64,000 nucleotides of DNA from Cymodocea nodosa (taxonomy: Eukaryota; Streptophyta; Magnoliopsida; Alismatales; Cymodoceaceae), in assembly GCA_036874045.1 (NCBI GenBank), contig CM072343.1, positions 4,236,001 through 4,300,000 of the forward strand, written 5' to 3'. The notes under the pieces are model-generated. The model worked only from the letters and a program-made list of their open reading frames with translations, had not been told where the DNA came from and did no database searches. Positions within the stretch are counted from its first letter, which is position 1, and each line of letters opens with the position of its first letter. The position numbers were made by a program, and so were the translations under genes. Below are positions 1 through 11,599 of this stretch, one piece after another.

Positions 1-683
1 ATCACGAGCCTTTTGTACTTGAGTAGATAAGTATGTAAGGATTGTTGACCTGAAAAATGACTCTTGAAATCTGGCAACCTAAGATCCTAATCAGATCTGG
101 GATTGTTAACTGAAAGCTTGTTACATTGGTACATTAGAAAGCTCTTGTATGATTCAAACTTGTCAAATTAACTATTAAAGTACGAAAAAAATATATATAT
201 ACATATACTGTTCTAAAAAGATACAAGTGTTTTGTGAAATATAGATATCTTATGAATCAAGTATATTTTCTGTTATCTAGAATTGCTGTAATATGAATCT
301 AGAATTGACTTTTGAAGTTGTTTAATGGAGATACAATTCTTTATTCTACTTGTCTTAATCATATTGAATTGGATTGTATTTTGATTCGTATATTGTTGAA
401 ATTTCTTCTAGAAATCTTATTGGAAAATTCAGGATGGTAGATGATGAAAACAAGAACAAACGATAATATAATTAACACCTATGTGATGATGATATACTTT
501 GTATGTAATTGACATATATTCTAAATATATTTGTAGGTTGATTACTGAACAGACAGAATATATTCTTATGCTGAATAGAAGAAAAAAAAAAAGGGGGAAG
601 AATTAATTCTAACACTTTTTGAAAGACCAATTAATTAAATCTTAGTTTGCTAAGGGATTAACAAAATTTAGGTATGGGAGAAG
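1..683 (+). other. Non-coding, probably 3' end of a lost Athila-like element
   Basis: No reading frame of note. Two purine tracts are visible: a run of A followed by GGGGGAAG near 582-600, and GGTATGGGAGAAG at 671-683 directly before the LTR that starts at 684. The second sits where a polypurine tract should sit before a 3' LTR, so this stretch may be the 3' untranslated end of an element whose body lies left of the window. No protein similarity supports this. Confidence 0.35.
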
Positions 684-1041
684 TGTTTAGAATGAAAAAG
701 TGCATATTATTAATGGTTAAATGATGGTTAATTGGATAATATTTAGCTTATCATATAAGAATTAAGCCATATGTTATAATTGCACTGTTATATGCTTTAA
801 TTGAAGAATCTGCTTAATTTTGGGGAATTAATGTTAATTTAGTACATTTCTAAACTGTCGTTAAGTTGCAGGCTATGAAATTCTTAAGTATCCGAATTTT
901 CTGATAATTCAGACAGTTATGTTTAACATACCGAACATATTTGGACAGTTATGTTTAATAGACCGAACATGTATCAGATAGTTATGTTTAAATTGTCGAA
1001 CAGTTACGTTTTGAAAGAATATTTTATTATTTCCTGAAGTA

Positions 1042-1440
1042 CACGTGTCGAAACCATAATGCATGACTTAAGTGAACTTTCGGTGAGTTATCTATAACTA
1101 TTCAAAATTACAACTAGGCATCAGATAGTTAAATGTATAACTCTCCGAAATCTCTTTTTATTTATAAAATAGCTGAGGACACGTGTCATGTTCTGGGAAA
1201 GTGACTTAAGTGGATTTTCGGTGAGTTATCTCTAGCTATCCAAAATGCATTTGAGCATCGGATAGTTAGCTCTGTAACTCTCCGAAATGTTATTTTATGA
1301 TTAAACTACTGGTGACATGTGTCGAGATCTGGTAGATTTACTTAAGTTATATGTCAGTGAGTTATCTCTAACTATCCGAAATGCATCTGAGCATCGGATA
1401 GTTAAGTTTATAAGTATCTGAAATGCACCTGAGCATCAGA
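1042..1440 (+). repeat. Three tandem U3 promoter modules, about 137 bp each
   Basis: CACGTG at 1042 and 1180 and its variant CATGTG at 1316 mark three units. Each unit runs G-box, CTTAAGT, TTTCGGTGAGTTA (degenerate in the third), then a TAACTATCCGAAA-like element and an ATCGGATAGTTA-like inverted partner. The same motif order is found in the U3 of copia families C and E. They are probably enhancer repeats upstream of the TATA box at 1678. Confidence 0.7.
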
Positions 1441-1677
1441 TAGTTAAATTTATGCACATGTTTTATAGTTAAATCAACGAAGAAAGTCTGTTGAGTTATT
1501 TGTAACTCCACAGACTAATTATTTTCTAATATGCCACTGTAGCAGTTGCAGAAACAGGACAGTTGGAAGAAAAACCACGACTGCACGTATCACATAGGGA
1601 GAAGAAAGCATCGCCGTTGATATGAATGAAGGAAATCCAACAGACCATTCAAGCAGAAGCAGTTACTACTGAAGAAA

Positions 1678-1685
1678 TATAAAAG
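1678..1685 (+). promoter_or_regulatory. TATA box of the G LTR
   Basis: TATAAAAG lies about 1 kb into the LTR, downstream of the module array. The same octamer, at the same place and within a purine-rich context, is seen in the LTRs at 10428, 24909, 53941 and, reversed, 47962. Confidence 0.65.
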
Positions 1686-2984
1686 AATAGAAGAAAAAGA
1701 AGAGTGCGTGTGTGATCGATGGATGGCCAGTGTATACAGAGGAGGAGCACCAAGCTTTCTATAGACAGTATCGGCGATTCTCTGAAGTATCACACCAACC
1801 ATTGTTACCACCACCATAATCACCAACCATCGGAGGTCTGGGAGAATACTTTCTTGATGTCGGGTCGATTTCGAGCCAAACATAATGCCTTACAACCACT
1901 GTGAGGAGGGAAACCATTTTCACCAAGCGCTGACTCATATTTCAGGAGATCATAAAGCTTTTAGCCTTGGCTTCGGGTCGATGCCTGTATTCTGAAGAGG
2001 AGATTATCTTGCAATTCTGGACTCGCGATTCTATAGGGAGAGGAGACAGAATTGTAAGTGGTTTAATTTTCAATGGTGTAATCGCATTACAAGTAGTGTC
2101 GAAAGTATTTACTATCAAGTGAGATTACATTACATTTCACCTTTCGCCCATTTCCATGTTCATATTAAAACAAAAATACCAAAAATAATTTATCTATGTT
2201 TGTATGTTGTATTTGAGTGTTGTATTGTTTGTGTTGTATCGTGATTAATGTTATCTTTGTCAATGCTGTGATTGTTTTATGTTGTTTTAGTTTTACAGTT
2301 TACTGAAATTGGTTCGTTCAAAAGACTTAAAGATTTTAATGGTTACTGTTTGAATTATTTGAATGTTAGTATTGCTTAATGATAAATCTAGTGTTTACTA
2401 ACATTAAAGAGCTTAATTGATGTTATTTACAATCTGTGGAATCGCCCAATGGTTGGCCGAATTCCTCTGTAAATAGCAGTATTAAAAAGAAAAGACAGGC
2501 TCATGGAGTTAACTTAAGTCCACGAGGTTAGTCCGTTGAGTTAGCTACAACTCAACGAACTTTATTTGTTGAGTTAACTATAATTCAACAGAGAGCTTAT
2601 TGAATATATAAATTTGATTGTTAACAAATGGACAGTTCTAAACTCTTATGTAATTCCCTATGGGATCGACCTGTACTTGCACATTGATACAATAGACACT
2701 GTGCACTTGTAGTTAAAGTACAAATTGGAATTAATATCTAAATTATATTAAAGGTTGTTTGTTTACTTCTAAAAGAAAGAATAGGCATAAAGATAAATTA
2801 ACTAAGTAAAAAACAGAAGTAACAAATCCAAGTTTTTTTGGTGTAGTGCTGGGAAAACAGAAACATGTGTCATCCCTTCAAACTTAACTAGTCTTGAATA
2901 TAAAACTGTAAAAGATTTATATGTCTGAAATTTGTCATAATAGGAATTATTTCTGAACCATAATAGTGTATGTTCATCTAAACT

Positions 2985-4550
2985 CTATTCAGGATTAGGT
3001 ATTTTCTTGTCATGATGTTTTGATCTAGGACTTGTTTCAATATTATCAATAGCATCTATATTTTCAGATCTTTCTGAACTGGTGGAATTTCTATCAAAAC
3101 TATTATAAATGTCTAAAATATCTGTTATTGTTGTATCAATAATCTGTTGAAATTCTGCTGTTTGTTCTTCTAGAAACATTTCAGTAGCAACAGTCTCTGT
3201 AACAATCTGTATATCAACAACATGTATATCTATATTTGATCTATACAATTATCTCTATATGAAAGAATGTTCTATATCTGTCTGTGGAATAGAATCATCC
3301 TGTATTTCTGAAATTTGTATATGTGAGACATTGGTAGTATCATATTCTATTTGTAACTGTGTATGTTGTTGATTATATATATTTATCAACAAGTATACTA
3401 TATACTGTAACGGACATAACCATATATATAAAGTGTAGTATAAGCAACTGTACCAAAATTCAAAAGTCTTTGTTCGAGATACAGTAAGAGGAAGAATATC
3501 TGTACATTCCTCTTTAGATGAAATATCTTCGAAATTCATAGACTCAGTGTCTATGTTATCAAAAATATCATCAAATTGGATATCATCTGTATATGTATCA
3601 CCAAAATTTCCTACATTCTCTCTTTCCATAGGAAAAGAATGTGTGCTTGCAGTATTGTGTGAAAAACTGTCTATTGTATTAAAAGATACATTATGCACTA
3701 ATGTGACACAATACCTTAGAGTATATGCTTGGAAGCCAATATTTGCCACATCTGCTAGGATTCCTAACAAAAATGTCTGTCCAATTTCTGCAATGGAGCA
3801 TAGGTTTCCATTTTTCACTGATTCTTCTTTTTGCTGCAATATTCCTTGTACACTTGCAGTTAGTCCAAAATATTCAATTGTTTTTTTCTTTTTCTGACTA
3901 TATGTCTGCAGTGTTTCAGGTTGTTCAAGAGGTTCTAAATTTGTCTTAATTTCTCTTGTTAAAGGCACCTAAGGTCTTGACGGTCCTTCACCATGAAGCC
4001 TAGGTTGTAATAATGGAATATAGAGTTTTAAGCTCTCAACCTCTGCCATTTTAAGTTGATAAACTCTTTGTCCTTCACTTCGAAGGCCCATTTTGCTAAT
4101 GGCAGTTTTCTGTTCATCTATACACTGTTTAATATCATTTAAAACAGTTGGGGGAAAATAATGTTGGGAATACAAGGATTGTAATTCCCTGTTTGCATTT
4201 TCGATCATTGGTCCCCACTTCTTTCCGTAGTAAGTGATAAACTATACCAATGTCTCTTGTACATGTCTAGAACTTACAACCACAGGGTTAGGTTGTAAAT
4301 TTCTTTTCCATAAATGCAATGCGAAAAGATCAGTCTGTTTTAGTCTAAACTGTGTTTCAACATAATTTCGAATAAATTTCCAACAAAAATTTTTCTCATC
4401 TTGAACAGCTTTTCTGATTTCGTGTAGTACTTCGTTTGAAAAAGTGTACCTGGAGTAGATGTCGTTGATTTCATTTTGTATTTTTTGTAATTCCAACTCT
4501 CTTTTCTGCACTTTTGTCATTCTACCAAGTCCTCTTCCACGTCCTGACAT
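2985..4550 (-). pseudogene. Unrecognised broken ORF, about 520 codons, with an internal duplication
   Basis: From the ATG at 4550 (product begins MSGRGRG) one frame runs 1566 nt to a stop at 2985, interrupted by only four in-frame stops (4242, 3969, 3255, 3249). That is too few for chance in this AT-rich DNA, so this is a decayed gene. Its N-terminal half contains the same roughly 90-residue unit twice: EINDIYSRYTFSNEVLHEI in the first copy aligns with ELQSLYSQHYFPPTVLNDI in the second, and both units end near LQP. A GPSRP tract follows, then two hydrophobic stretches (near 3740 and 3420-3450, the latter rich in W, Y, I and L) and an acidic Ser/Thr-rich tail. GPSRP and the helical N-terminus recall the third ORF of the G elements, but I see no clear homology. 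An env-like or third-ORF protein of a diverged Athila relative is one possibility. The function is unknown. Confidence 0.55.
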
Positions 4551-4589
4551 TGTCGATTAATCTTTGTTGTGCACTGTAGAACTTAGTGA

Positions 4590-5439
4590 AAGTGAAGATT
4601 ACGAAACTAGGGTTTTACCATGGTAGAAACACGAAAGGTTGTTAGTAAAACATTTATAACTTTTCAAGTTTATAAACGGATTCAATCATTGAAATCATAA
4701 ATATAAGATCCGTTACTGATAAATAACTCGAGTGCTTGCAATAACTGTACAAGTTTTATAACCAACAATTGCAGAATACTTAGCGTAACTATTCATATAA
4801 AGAAAATAACTTCAGGCTAAGTGAAAAGTGAGAAAACTCAAAGACTTATGATAACTGTTCGAGTTTCTCGAAGGAATAACTGTTCAAGTTTCAATTGAGA
4901 CATTATAAAGCAGTGAAATTCAACACGTGCACAATTTTAACTTAAGGTGTTTAGAAAGTTTCGGAGACTTATAAGCCTAACTATCCGATGCTTAGGTGCA
5001 TTTCGGAGAGTTATAGATAACCTTCCGAAAGATAACTTAAGTCAATCATCCAGATCACAACACGTGTACTTAAGTAGTTTTATAATAAAGAGATGTTTCG
5101 AACAGTTACAAATCTAACTTTTCGATGCCCAAATGCATTTCAGAGAGTTACAGATAACTTACCAAAAATCCACTTAAGTCATGCATTATGGTTTCGACAC
5201 GTGTACTTTAGGAAATAATAAAATATTCTATTGAACGTTTTAAAACATAACTGTCCGATACTTGCAATATAACTTGCTGAAACAATAGAAAATTTGGATA
5301 CTTAAGAATTAAAAAGCTTGCAAGTCACCAATAGTTCAAAAATGTACTTAATTAAAGTGTATTTCCTAAAATTATGCAGATTCTTTCATGAAAACATATA
5401 ATAGTTCATAAGAAATGAATTATTATACGAGAAATTGCT
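4590..5439 (-). mobile_element. Diverged, reversed G-type LTR remnant (U3 part)
   Basis: Read on the minus strand this follows the U3 of the G LTR: the AAGAATCTGC / TTAAGTACATTT stretch, then modules with CACGTG, CTTAAGT and TTTCGGAGAGTTA. A purine tract TGTAGGGGAAG (plus 5440-5450) precedes its start, as a polypurine tract would. The R-U5 part is missing; instead the DNA runs on into the unrecognised ORF at 4550. An AAACCCTAG telo-box-like motif and TTATAAATG lie 50-110 bp before that ORF and could serve as a promoter. Confidence 0.5.
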
Positions 5440-5452
5440 TCCCCTACATAAA

Positions 5453-6491
5453 TGTAGTGTAAAGAATCTATAGCGTACTTAAACTAGGTTGCCAAGCCCT
5501 AAGTAGATTTGGCATTAAAAGGTCAAATAGCTTACTTAAAGAGGATGCTAAGCCTTAAATAGATTTGAGTATCTCTTTTTCTTTTCTTTTTTTTAATTTG
5601 AATGAAATATAGAAATAAGTAGTAGAGTTAACAATTTAGACTTTTATCTTATTTAGTTTACAAAAGATAATTCATAGAGATATACCTTTAAAAACTTAAA
5701 AGAATTCAATAATGAGTACACAACTTAAGATAATAAATATCGTATATTATGTGTAAAGAGTAGATAATAACAAAAAAAATAACAGGGATTATATGCACAG
5801 ATTATGGCAGAATTGTTATAACACATTGAAAGATAAATGAAGCTTGAGTACATTGCCCCCTTTTTTTTTTTATATTCATATATATATTTTATGTATTACC
5901 TCCCACAATATCATCTTTTTACATGATCACAATCCCTTGCTTAGGGGAAAGATAACCAGTTACTTAATGACAAGTGAGAATAGGTAATTTTTTTTTTTTT
6001 AATTTTTAATTGTAATCTGAATTACTTGCAAAATGAGTTTTCAGTTAGCACATTCCAAACCAGTTAGTTTAAGTGACTAGGGTTTAAGATCCCCCAACGG
6101 ACTTAATTACTCAAGTAATTGCAGACAAAAACAAACAAAAAATAAAACAAGATAGTAAATTAAATTAGAGGCAATCGCAAGACTTAATTTTTCTAACAGA
6201 ATGTTAATAACTTTCCTTTAATAAAAAGTACATACTTTCTATGTATTTTCCTGTTAAAATCTTTGTAATAGCATATACATAAGTAAAAAAAAAAAAAGGT
6301 GGCACTCATATTGAATCAATTTAATTGTCCTTAAGTAATCTTTTCTGAATTTTTCTTAAATAAATTGACTTCAATAAAAATCAGAATTTCATAAATTCTT
6401 AACTACTAGAAAATTGTAATTCGAAAATAGATATATATTTTTTTTAATAATAAAGACATTAAATTCTAAAACTACCTTTATAACAAAATAG
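5453..6491 (-). other. Non-coding AT-rich stretch between LTR remnant and gag
   Basis: I see no gene. There are several A/T homopolymer runs. Read on the minus strand, a run of A then GGGGG (plus 5856-5872) resembles a polypurine tract. This is probably 3' internal DNA of the remnant to its left, joined to the broken D element to its right. Confidence 0.3.
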
Positions 6492-8495
6492 TCAAAAAGA
6501 GATTTTATCTCTTGGAACCCATTTTTGAGTGGGTCCAAGAATTTTAGAGAGAGTCATATCAAAATAATCCGTATTTTTAGACTTCAACTTATCTATTTTC
6601 TAATAATTAATTTTTTGTTTCTTTCTCTTAGTGTTATAATTATCAAAACATTTATCTCTATGTAAACCAGAGCTGAAATTTTCATTTCTAACATTATTTG
6701 ATTTCCAATATCCGATATTCTTTAAATATGAAGAAAATTGATCAAGAATATTAAGATTCTCAAATGACTTAGCTTGATTTTTCTGAAAATTTCTTTTGAC
6801 ATTCTTGCATCGTGTGCTATCATTTATATGCTGCATTTTATTAACTTGCACATATTTTTCTCCCTTTTTAATTACACACAGAATAGTTTTTCTCTTACTA
6901 TTCTTAATACTGGAAATAAAGACATTATTTTTAGCAGTACCATCATGCAATATATAATTTTCAGAAGATGTATCGTGTAAACCAATACCATGTTTTTCTA
7001 TATTTGATATTTTACTACTAAGTTCATTTGTTATAGTTTGACAATTATTCCATTTACTTAATATAGCCTTTTGATCACAGATCTTAATCTTTAGCATGTC
7101 AATTTTTGAATTTAAATCAGTAATAGTTAGTTCCAGTTTTTCAATTTCATAGATAATTTTCTTCTTATCAGCAATTAAATTTTCACAATTAGCATGCAAT
7201 TTTCTTTCTATTGCAGTAAACTTTAAAATTTCCTGTGCATGCCTTTGATTTTCTTCTTTAAATTTATTCAATGTAGAGTTCAGAAAATCAACCTTATTTT
7301 CAGATTCATCTAGCATTTTCCTAGTGTTTTTTCCTTCTATTTTTACTTTCTTATATTTTCTGGCTAGTCTATTGTATTCAACAAGTAATCCATCAAAACT
7401 ATCAAAGTTAGCATTTTGATTAGAGGATACCTCACTAGATTTTGTCATGAAGCATACGTTTGCCAAATTTTCTTTTGAATCTGATGTTGATGAGGATTCA
7501 TTGTCTGATGTTGAATCATTTGTTTCTTCACTTTGTGAAGCTGAAGAGTCATCCCATGTCACTTTATGTGCCCTTCTTTTTCTGAATTTCTTACTCCTAA
7601 AATTCCTCCTCGAATTCTTCTTATCTTTGTTGAGCGGACAATCAGTTTGAAAGTGACCCGGTCTGTTGCACTTGTAGCATATGATTTTGTCTTTCGTGAA
7701 TGACTTCTTCTCCATATCTCTAGATGTCTTTGCTAACTTGAAGTTCCTGCATTTCTTCAATAGATTTCTAAATTTTCTGGTCAACAATAATAAATCATCG
7801 TTAGAATCACTAGTGACTTCTGAGACTTTATCAGCCTCAAAAGCCAGATCCCTTCTAGGATTTTTCCCTTTTGGATCTAAATGTTGTACTTCATAGGCTG
7901 TTAGATTTCCTATGAGATCATCGAGAGTATATTTATTTAAGTCTTTGGACTCTTCAATAGATGTTGTCTTTTGAGCCCAAATTTTAGTTAAAGATCTAAG
8001 GATCTTTCTTACCAAGTCTTTTTCCTTGAATTTCTTGCCTAAAGATTTTAATGAATTTACAATCTCAAGAAAACATGTCAGAGATACATTCATTTTTGTG
8101 CATTTTAAAAAGGTCATATTTATGTACTAACATATTTATCTTAGATTCCTTGACCTGGTCAGTACCTTCGTTGGCAACTTCTAATGCATGCCATATCTCA
8201 TATGTAGTTTGATATGTAGAAACTTTATTAAATTGATCATGAGATAAAGCACAAAACAAGATGTTTAAACCTTTAGCATTCAGTGTCATTCGCTCCTTTT
8301 CATCAAAAGTCCAAGTATCATATGGAGTTGTAACTAACATATAGGATTGCTAATTATATGCCATAATTTGAAATCGATTGACTGAAAGAATACTTTCATC
8401 CTATATTTCCAGTAACCATAATTGCTACCTTCGAACATAGTAGGATGATTAGTGGTCTATCCTTTAGTCATAACTAAGATTTTAGTATTATCCAT
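6492..8495 (-). pseudogene. Sirevirus-like copia gag polyprotein (broken)
   Basis: The frame from the ATG at 8495 has a stop soon after the start, a frameshift near 8340, another near 8070 and a TAG at 6600. The product starts with the copia gag N-terminus (WKYRMKVFF near 8400). A gag helical region follows (KILRSLTKIWAQKTTSIEES), then a CCHC zinc knuckle CYKCNRPGHFQTDC at about 7640-7680, a basic stretch, a Ser/Asp/Glu tract, a long Lys-rich coiled coil (about 6950-7400) and a terminal LGPTQKWVPRDK. The coiled coil and the WVPK-type end match the long gag of Sirevirus (Maximus/SIRE) elements, in which gag is normally fused to pol. Here the frame stops and no pol follows. In the family this protein forms the virus-like particle that packages element RNA. 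Confidence 0.75.
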
Positions 8496-8634
8496 TTTAA
8501 ATAGATAATCCTAAGAAAATGATAGGAAAAACCGATTCCTAAATAGAGAAATAAAAGCTCTTAATTATGATAATAATGCTCTAATACCAGTTGTAGCAGA
8601 GCGTAGTAAATTTGACAAAAATAAGTAAAAAAAT

Positions 8635-8646
8635 GCTCTGATACCA
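8635..8646 (-). other. Initiator-Met tRNA primer binding site (inner copy)
   Basis: On the minus strand this is TGGTATCAGAGC, the standard complement of the tRNA-iMet 3' end, two bases after the TRIM-like LTR end at 8649. A degenerate third copy (TGGTATTAGAGC) ends near 8591. This copy is the one joined to the gag leader. Confidence 0.75.
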
Positions 8647-8648
8647 CT

Positions 8649-8891
8649 TGTTAGGACTAGGCTACCATTATGCCAAAAGCTCGAGTTGATAGCAAAGGCA
8701 TTACCAATCCTTTTAAGTAAGCCCAAAAACTCTCACAAGTCCGAGTTCATGGGAGGAACCATTAGGATTAACCCCCTTCTCCCATAGGTCCCTAAGGCCT
8801 TCTCCCTTCACCCTCCAAGTCCTTTAGGTCCCTCAGCCTCTCACCCCTCGAGTCCCTCAACAAGTTCCTCAACAATCCCCCCCCTGAAAGA
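8649..8891 (-). mobile_element. TRIM-like miniature LTR with polypurine tract
   Basis: On the minus strand a 226-bp unit begins TGTTGAGGAACTTG (8874) and ends TAGTCCTAACA (8649). It is directly preceded by the purine tract CTTTCAGGGGGGGGAT-like at 8891-8875 and followed by AG and a primer site. Upstream, 8940-8892 is a short internal stretch starting at another primer site. Primer site, about 50 bp, polypurine tract and LTR is the plan of a terminal-repeat retrotransposon in miniature. It encodes nothing. It is more GC-rich than its surroundings, so it has a separate origin from D. Confidence 0.6.
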
Positions 8892-8940
8892 TGCAACCCA
8901 TACTACATTCTCGGGGATTCAAACCCACGTTTGTGAGTAG

Positions 8941-8952
8941 GCTCTGATACCA
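8941..8952 (-). other. Initiator-Met primer binding site next to the D LTR
   Basis: TGGTATCAGAGC on the minus strand, two bases past the end of the D LTR at 8955. This position identifies 8955-10189 as the 5' LTR of a minus-strand element. Confidence 0.8.
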
Positions 8953-8954
8953 GT

Positions 8955-10189
8955 TGTAGGATCGTCTATATCACAAGAGAGGGGGTGAATTGTGTCTTTA
9001 GTAATTAAATACTAGCAGATAAAGCAAGAGCACAAAACACTCGTAAATGAAATTCTATTCTTTTATTTCAAGACAGAATTTACAATATCTTTTCAGCTCA
9101 ATTCCCTTTTTGACGATTTTGATACAGTAATGTTTGATATACAATTCAAATAGAAAAACAAAGCTCTTTTTCAAAACTAATTTTGAATTGTATAAAACCT
9201 GATCTTTATGCACACAGCTTCTTTCTTTCTCTTTGCTCAGCTTCTATATCTTTTCTTCTCCAATTGTCGAATTTCCAGACTTCTTACGTTTTCAGCTCCT
9301 TTTCTGATGGAATTTCGAACTTCTTCTAATGTTGGAGAACTTTTCAGAATATGAATATTCAAACTTAACTTTTCAGTTAAGAATCTAAATTGAATATTCA
9401 GACTTGGTTTTTGAGATTGGGATCCTCCTTTTGTAATGTAGCTCGTACTCTCTATTTGTAGTCGAACTCTGTTGTCTTTCACGTTCAACATGTTCATCCA
9501 CTTGATCCACAATCCATAATTCATAATCCATGTACTAATTTTCTCTTTAATCCAAATTACTATCTTTTTGAGTTTCCACTTTCTCCATAATCATTTTGTA
9601 TTTCCACGATCTCCACTCGTAGATATATCGAGAATTTTATCTTCCTGGAGTCTTGTAAAATATCTTCTAAGTCTTCGATTTAGTCGAACATTTATCTTTT
9701 AAGTCCTGTAAAAACTCGAACACTTATCCTTTAACTCTTTGAGTTTTTGCACCTGCAAAACATGTGACTAAACAAAGAAACTTATCTGTTCGTTAGTCCT
9801 TTTATAAAACTCGAACAATTATCTATCCATGTGTATAAAAACTCGAACAACTATCTAACTATTCGATTTTTCATTACTGAACGCACATGAAAAACACGTG
9901 ACAACTTAAAACATTAAAAACACATGTGCAGATAACTTAACTATACGAGTTTTTAATATAAAGTATTCGACAAAAATGAAACGTTAACTATTCAAAAGTT
10001 TAACTATTCGAAACAATAACTATCTGAAAGTTTAACCATTGCAAATCTAACTCTTCGAAAATCTTTAATTTATCTAACATAAAAATGAAACTTTCCGATA
10101 ATCTGTTAACTATTATACTTAGAGAATATTATGTAGACTTATTTAAAAACGTTAATAAAGCATATATCATCAAAATTAAATACCTAACA
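8955..10189 (-). repeat. 5' LTR of the D element (1235 bp)
   Basis: On the minus strand it begins TGTTAGGTATTTAATTTTG (10189) and ends GACGATCCTACA (8955). It matches the solo LTR at 28733-29959 along its length. U3 carries CACGTG, ATAGTTA and TCGAATAGTT-type motifs (about 9640-10110). The following primer site fixes the orientation. The right flank continues as a G LTR interior (TGTTTTATAGTTAAATC). Confidence 0.8.
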
Positions 10190-11598
10190 TGTGTTTTATA
10201 GTTAAATCAACGAAGTAAGTACATTGAGTTATTTGTAACTCCACGGACCATTTATTTTCTAATATGCCATTATAGTAGTTGCAGAAATAGGACATTCGAA
10301 GGTAAATCATGATTGCACATATCAAGTAGGAATTCACTCATGGAATGAAGAAGAAATCACCATCGTTGATATGAATGAAGGAAATCCAACCAATCAATTA
10401 AGCAAAAGTAGTTACTACTGAAAGAAATATAAAAGAAGAGGAGAAAGACGAAGAAAGTGTGTGTGTAGAGTAGAGAATCGCGCTAACTGCTGGAAGCGTC
10501 AGAAGTTCCTTGAAGCTCCACACCACCACCAAAATCACCAACCATCGGAGGTTTGTGAGGATACTTTCCTAATATCAGGTCGATTCCAAGCCAAACACGG
10601 TGATTGACAACCACTATGAGAAGTGATCGCATCGCGAGAAAGGAAGCCATTTTCACTAAGCACTGACTCATAGCTCAAGAGATCGTAAAGCTTCTAGCCT
10701 TGGTTTCGGGTTGATGCTAGTATGTTGAAGAGGAGATCATCTTACAATTCTGATTTGCGATTCTATAGGGAGAGGAGGCAAGATTGTAAGTGATTAAGTT
10801 TTCAATGGTGTAATCGTGTCGCATGTAGTGATGGAAGTTTTTACTATCGATAGAGATTCTTACATTTCACCTTTCGCTCATCTTTAAGAACATATCAAAA
10901 CAAAAATACCAAAAATAACAAATTATCTGTATTTACATTTAGTATTAATGTGTTGTATTGTTTGTTTTATATCGTGATTAATGTTATCATTGTCAGTATT
11001 GTGAATGTTTATATTTGTTTGATTCAGAAAATAGAAAATAGTTTTATTGTTTACTGAAATTGATTCGTTTCAGATACTTAAAGATTTTAATGGTTACTAT
11101 TTGAAATATCTAAATGTTAGTGTTGCTTAATGATAAATCTAATATTAACTAACATTAAAGAGCTTAATTGATGTTATTTACATTCTGTGGAACCGCCCAA
11201 TGGTTGGCCGAATTCATTTGTAAATAGTAGTATTAATCTGGAAAGGTAGGCTTGTGGAGTTAACTTAAGTCCATGAGGTTAGTCCGTTGAGTTAACCTTA
11301 ACTCCACAAACTAGGTCCGTTGTGTTAACTATAACTCAATGAAGTACTTAACTAAACACATATAAACTCCAATATAAAAATCAGAACATTACACAATTCT
11401 TACTCAATCTTTGTGGGATCAACTTGTACTTGCACACAAATACAATATACACTATGTACTTGTAGTTAAAAATACAAATTGGATTTAATATCTAATTTAG
11501 GTGAAAGGTTGTTTGTTTACTTCTAAAAGTGATTATTGATATAAGCTTAAAAGAAAATTAAACAAGTTTAAGAATAGAAGTTCACAAATCAAATACAA
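10190..11598 (+). mobile_element. 3' part of a G LTR, cut on the left by the D element
   Basis: The sequence joins the G LTR at the point matching position 1454 (TTTTATAGTTAAATCAACGAAG) and runs through the TATA box (10428-10435), the CAATGGTTGGCCGAATTC stretch (11198) and the GTACTTGCAC stretch. Similarity to other copies is lost near 11595, where Harbinger coding sequence begins on the other strand. The LTR therefore inserted into, or was joined to, the transposase gene right after its NYRH codons. Confidence 0.75.
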
Positions 11599-11599
11599 T

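Larger units (their letters stand above)
684..2865 (+). mobile_element. G-family (Athila-like gypsy) LTR
   Basis: The segment starts TGTTTAGAATGAAAAAG and ends GGGAAAACAGAAACA. The same termini bound the LTRs at 24012, 53688 and, reversed, 48628. U3 holds three tandem promoter modules (1042-1440), followed by TATAAAAG at 1678. The U5 side holds an inverted CCGTTGAGTTA/TAACTCAACG pair near 2534-2562 and a conserved stretch GATCGACCTGTACTTGCACA near 2666. The five bases on each side (AGAAG, TGTGT) do not match, so it is either the 3' LTR of an element to the left or a solo LTR with a rearranged flank. An open frame on the opposite strand (1590-1883) recurs in other copies; I do not call it a gene. 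Confidence 0.8.
6492..10189 (-). mobile_element. D-family copia element, gag only, 3' end lost
   Basis: Minus-strand order: 5' LTR (10189-8955), initiator-Met primer site, a TRIM-like insert, a second primer site, then gag ending at 6492. There is no protease, integrase, reverse transcriptase or RNase H after gag, and no 3' LTR with the TGTAGGATCG end lies to the left. The element sits in a G LTR whose remaining part starts at 10190. The missing 3' side and missing G LTR 5' part suggest one deletion removed both. Confidence 0.7.

Noticed and set aside
1719-1904. Short plus-strand ORF in the G LTR
   Set aside because: Not kept open in other LTR copies; it overlaps the R region and the more conserved antisense frame.
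4520-4550. MSGRGRGLGR start suggesting histone H4
   Set aside because: Only the first seven residues agree; the rest is a helical sequence unrelated to H4.
2985-4550. Endogenous pararetrovirus (caulimovirid) remnant
   Set aside because: No movement protein, coat zinc finger or reverse transcriptase motif is visible, and the surroundings are LTR sequence.
8633-8952. tRNA gene suggested by the iMet-like sequences
   Set aside because: Only the 12-nt primer complement is present; no cloverleaf, A box or B box.
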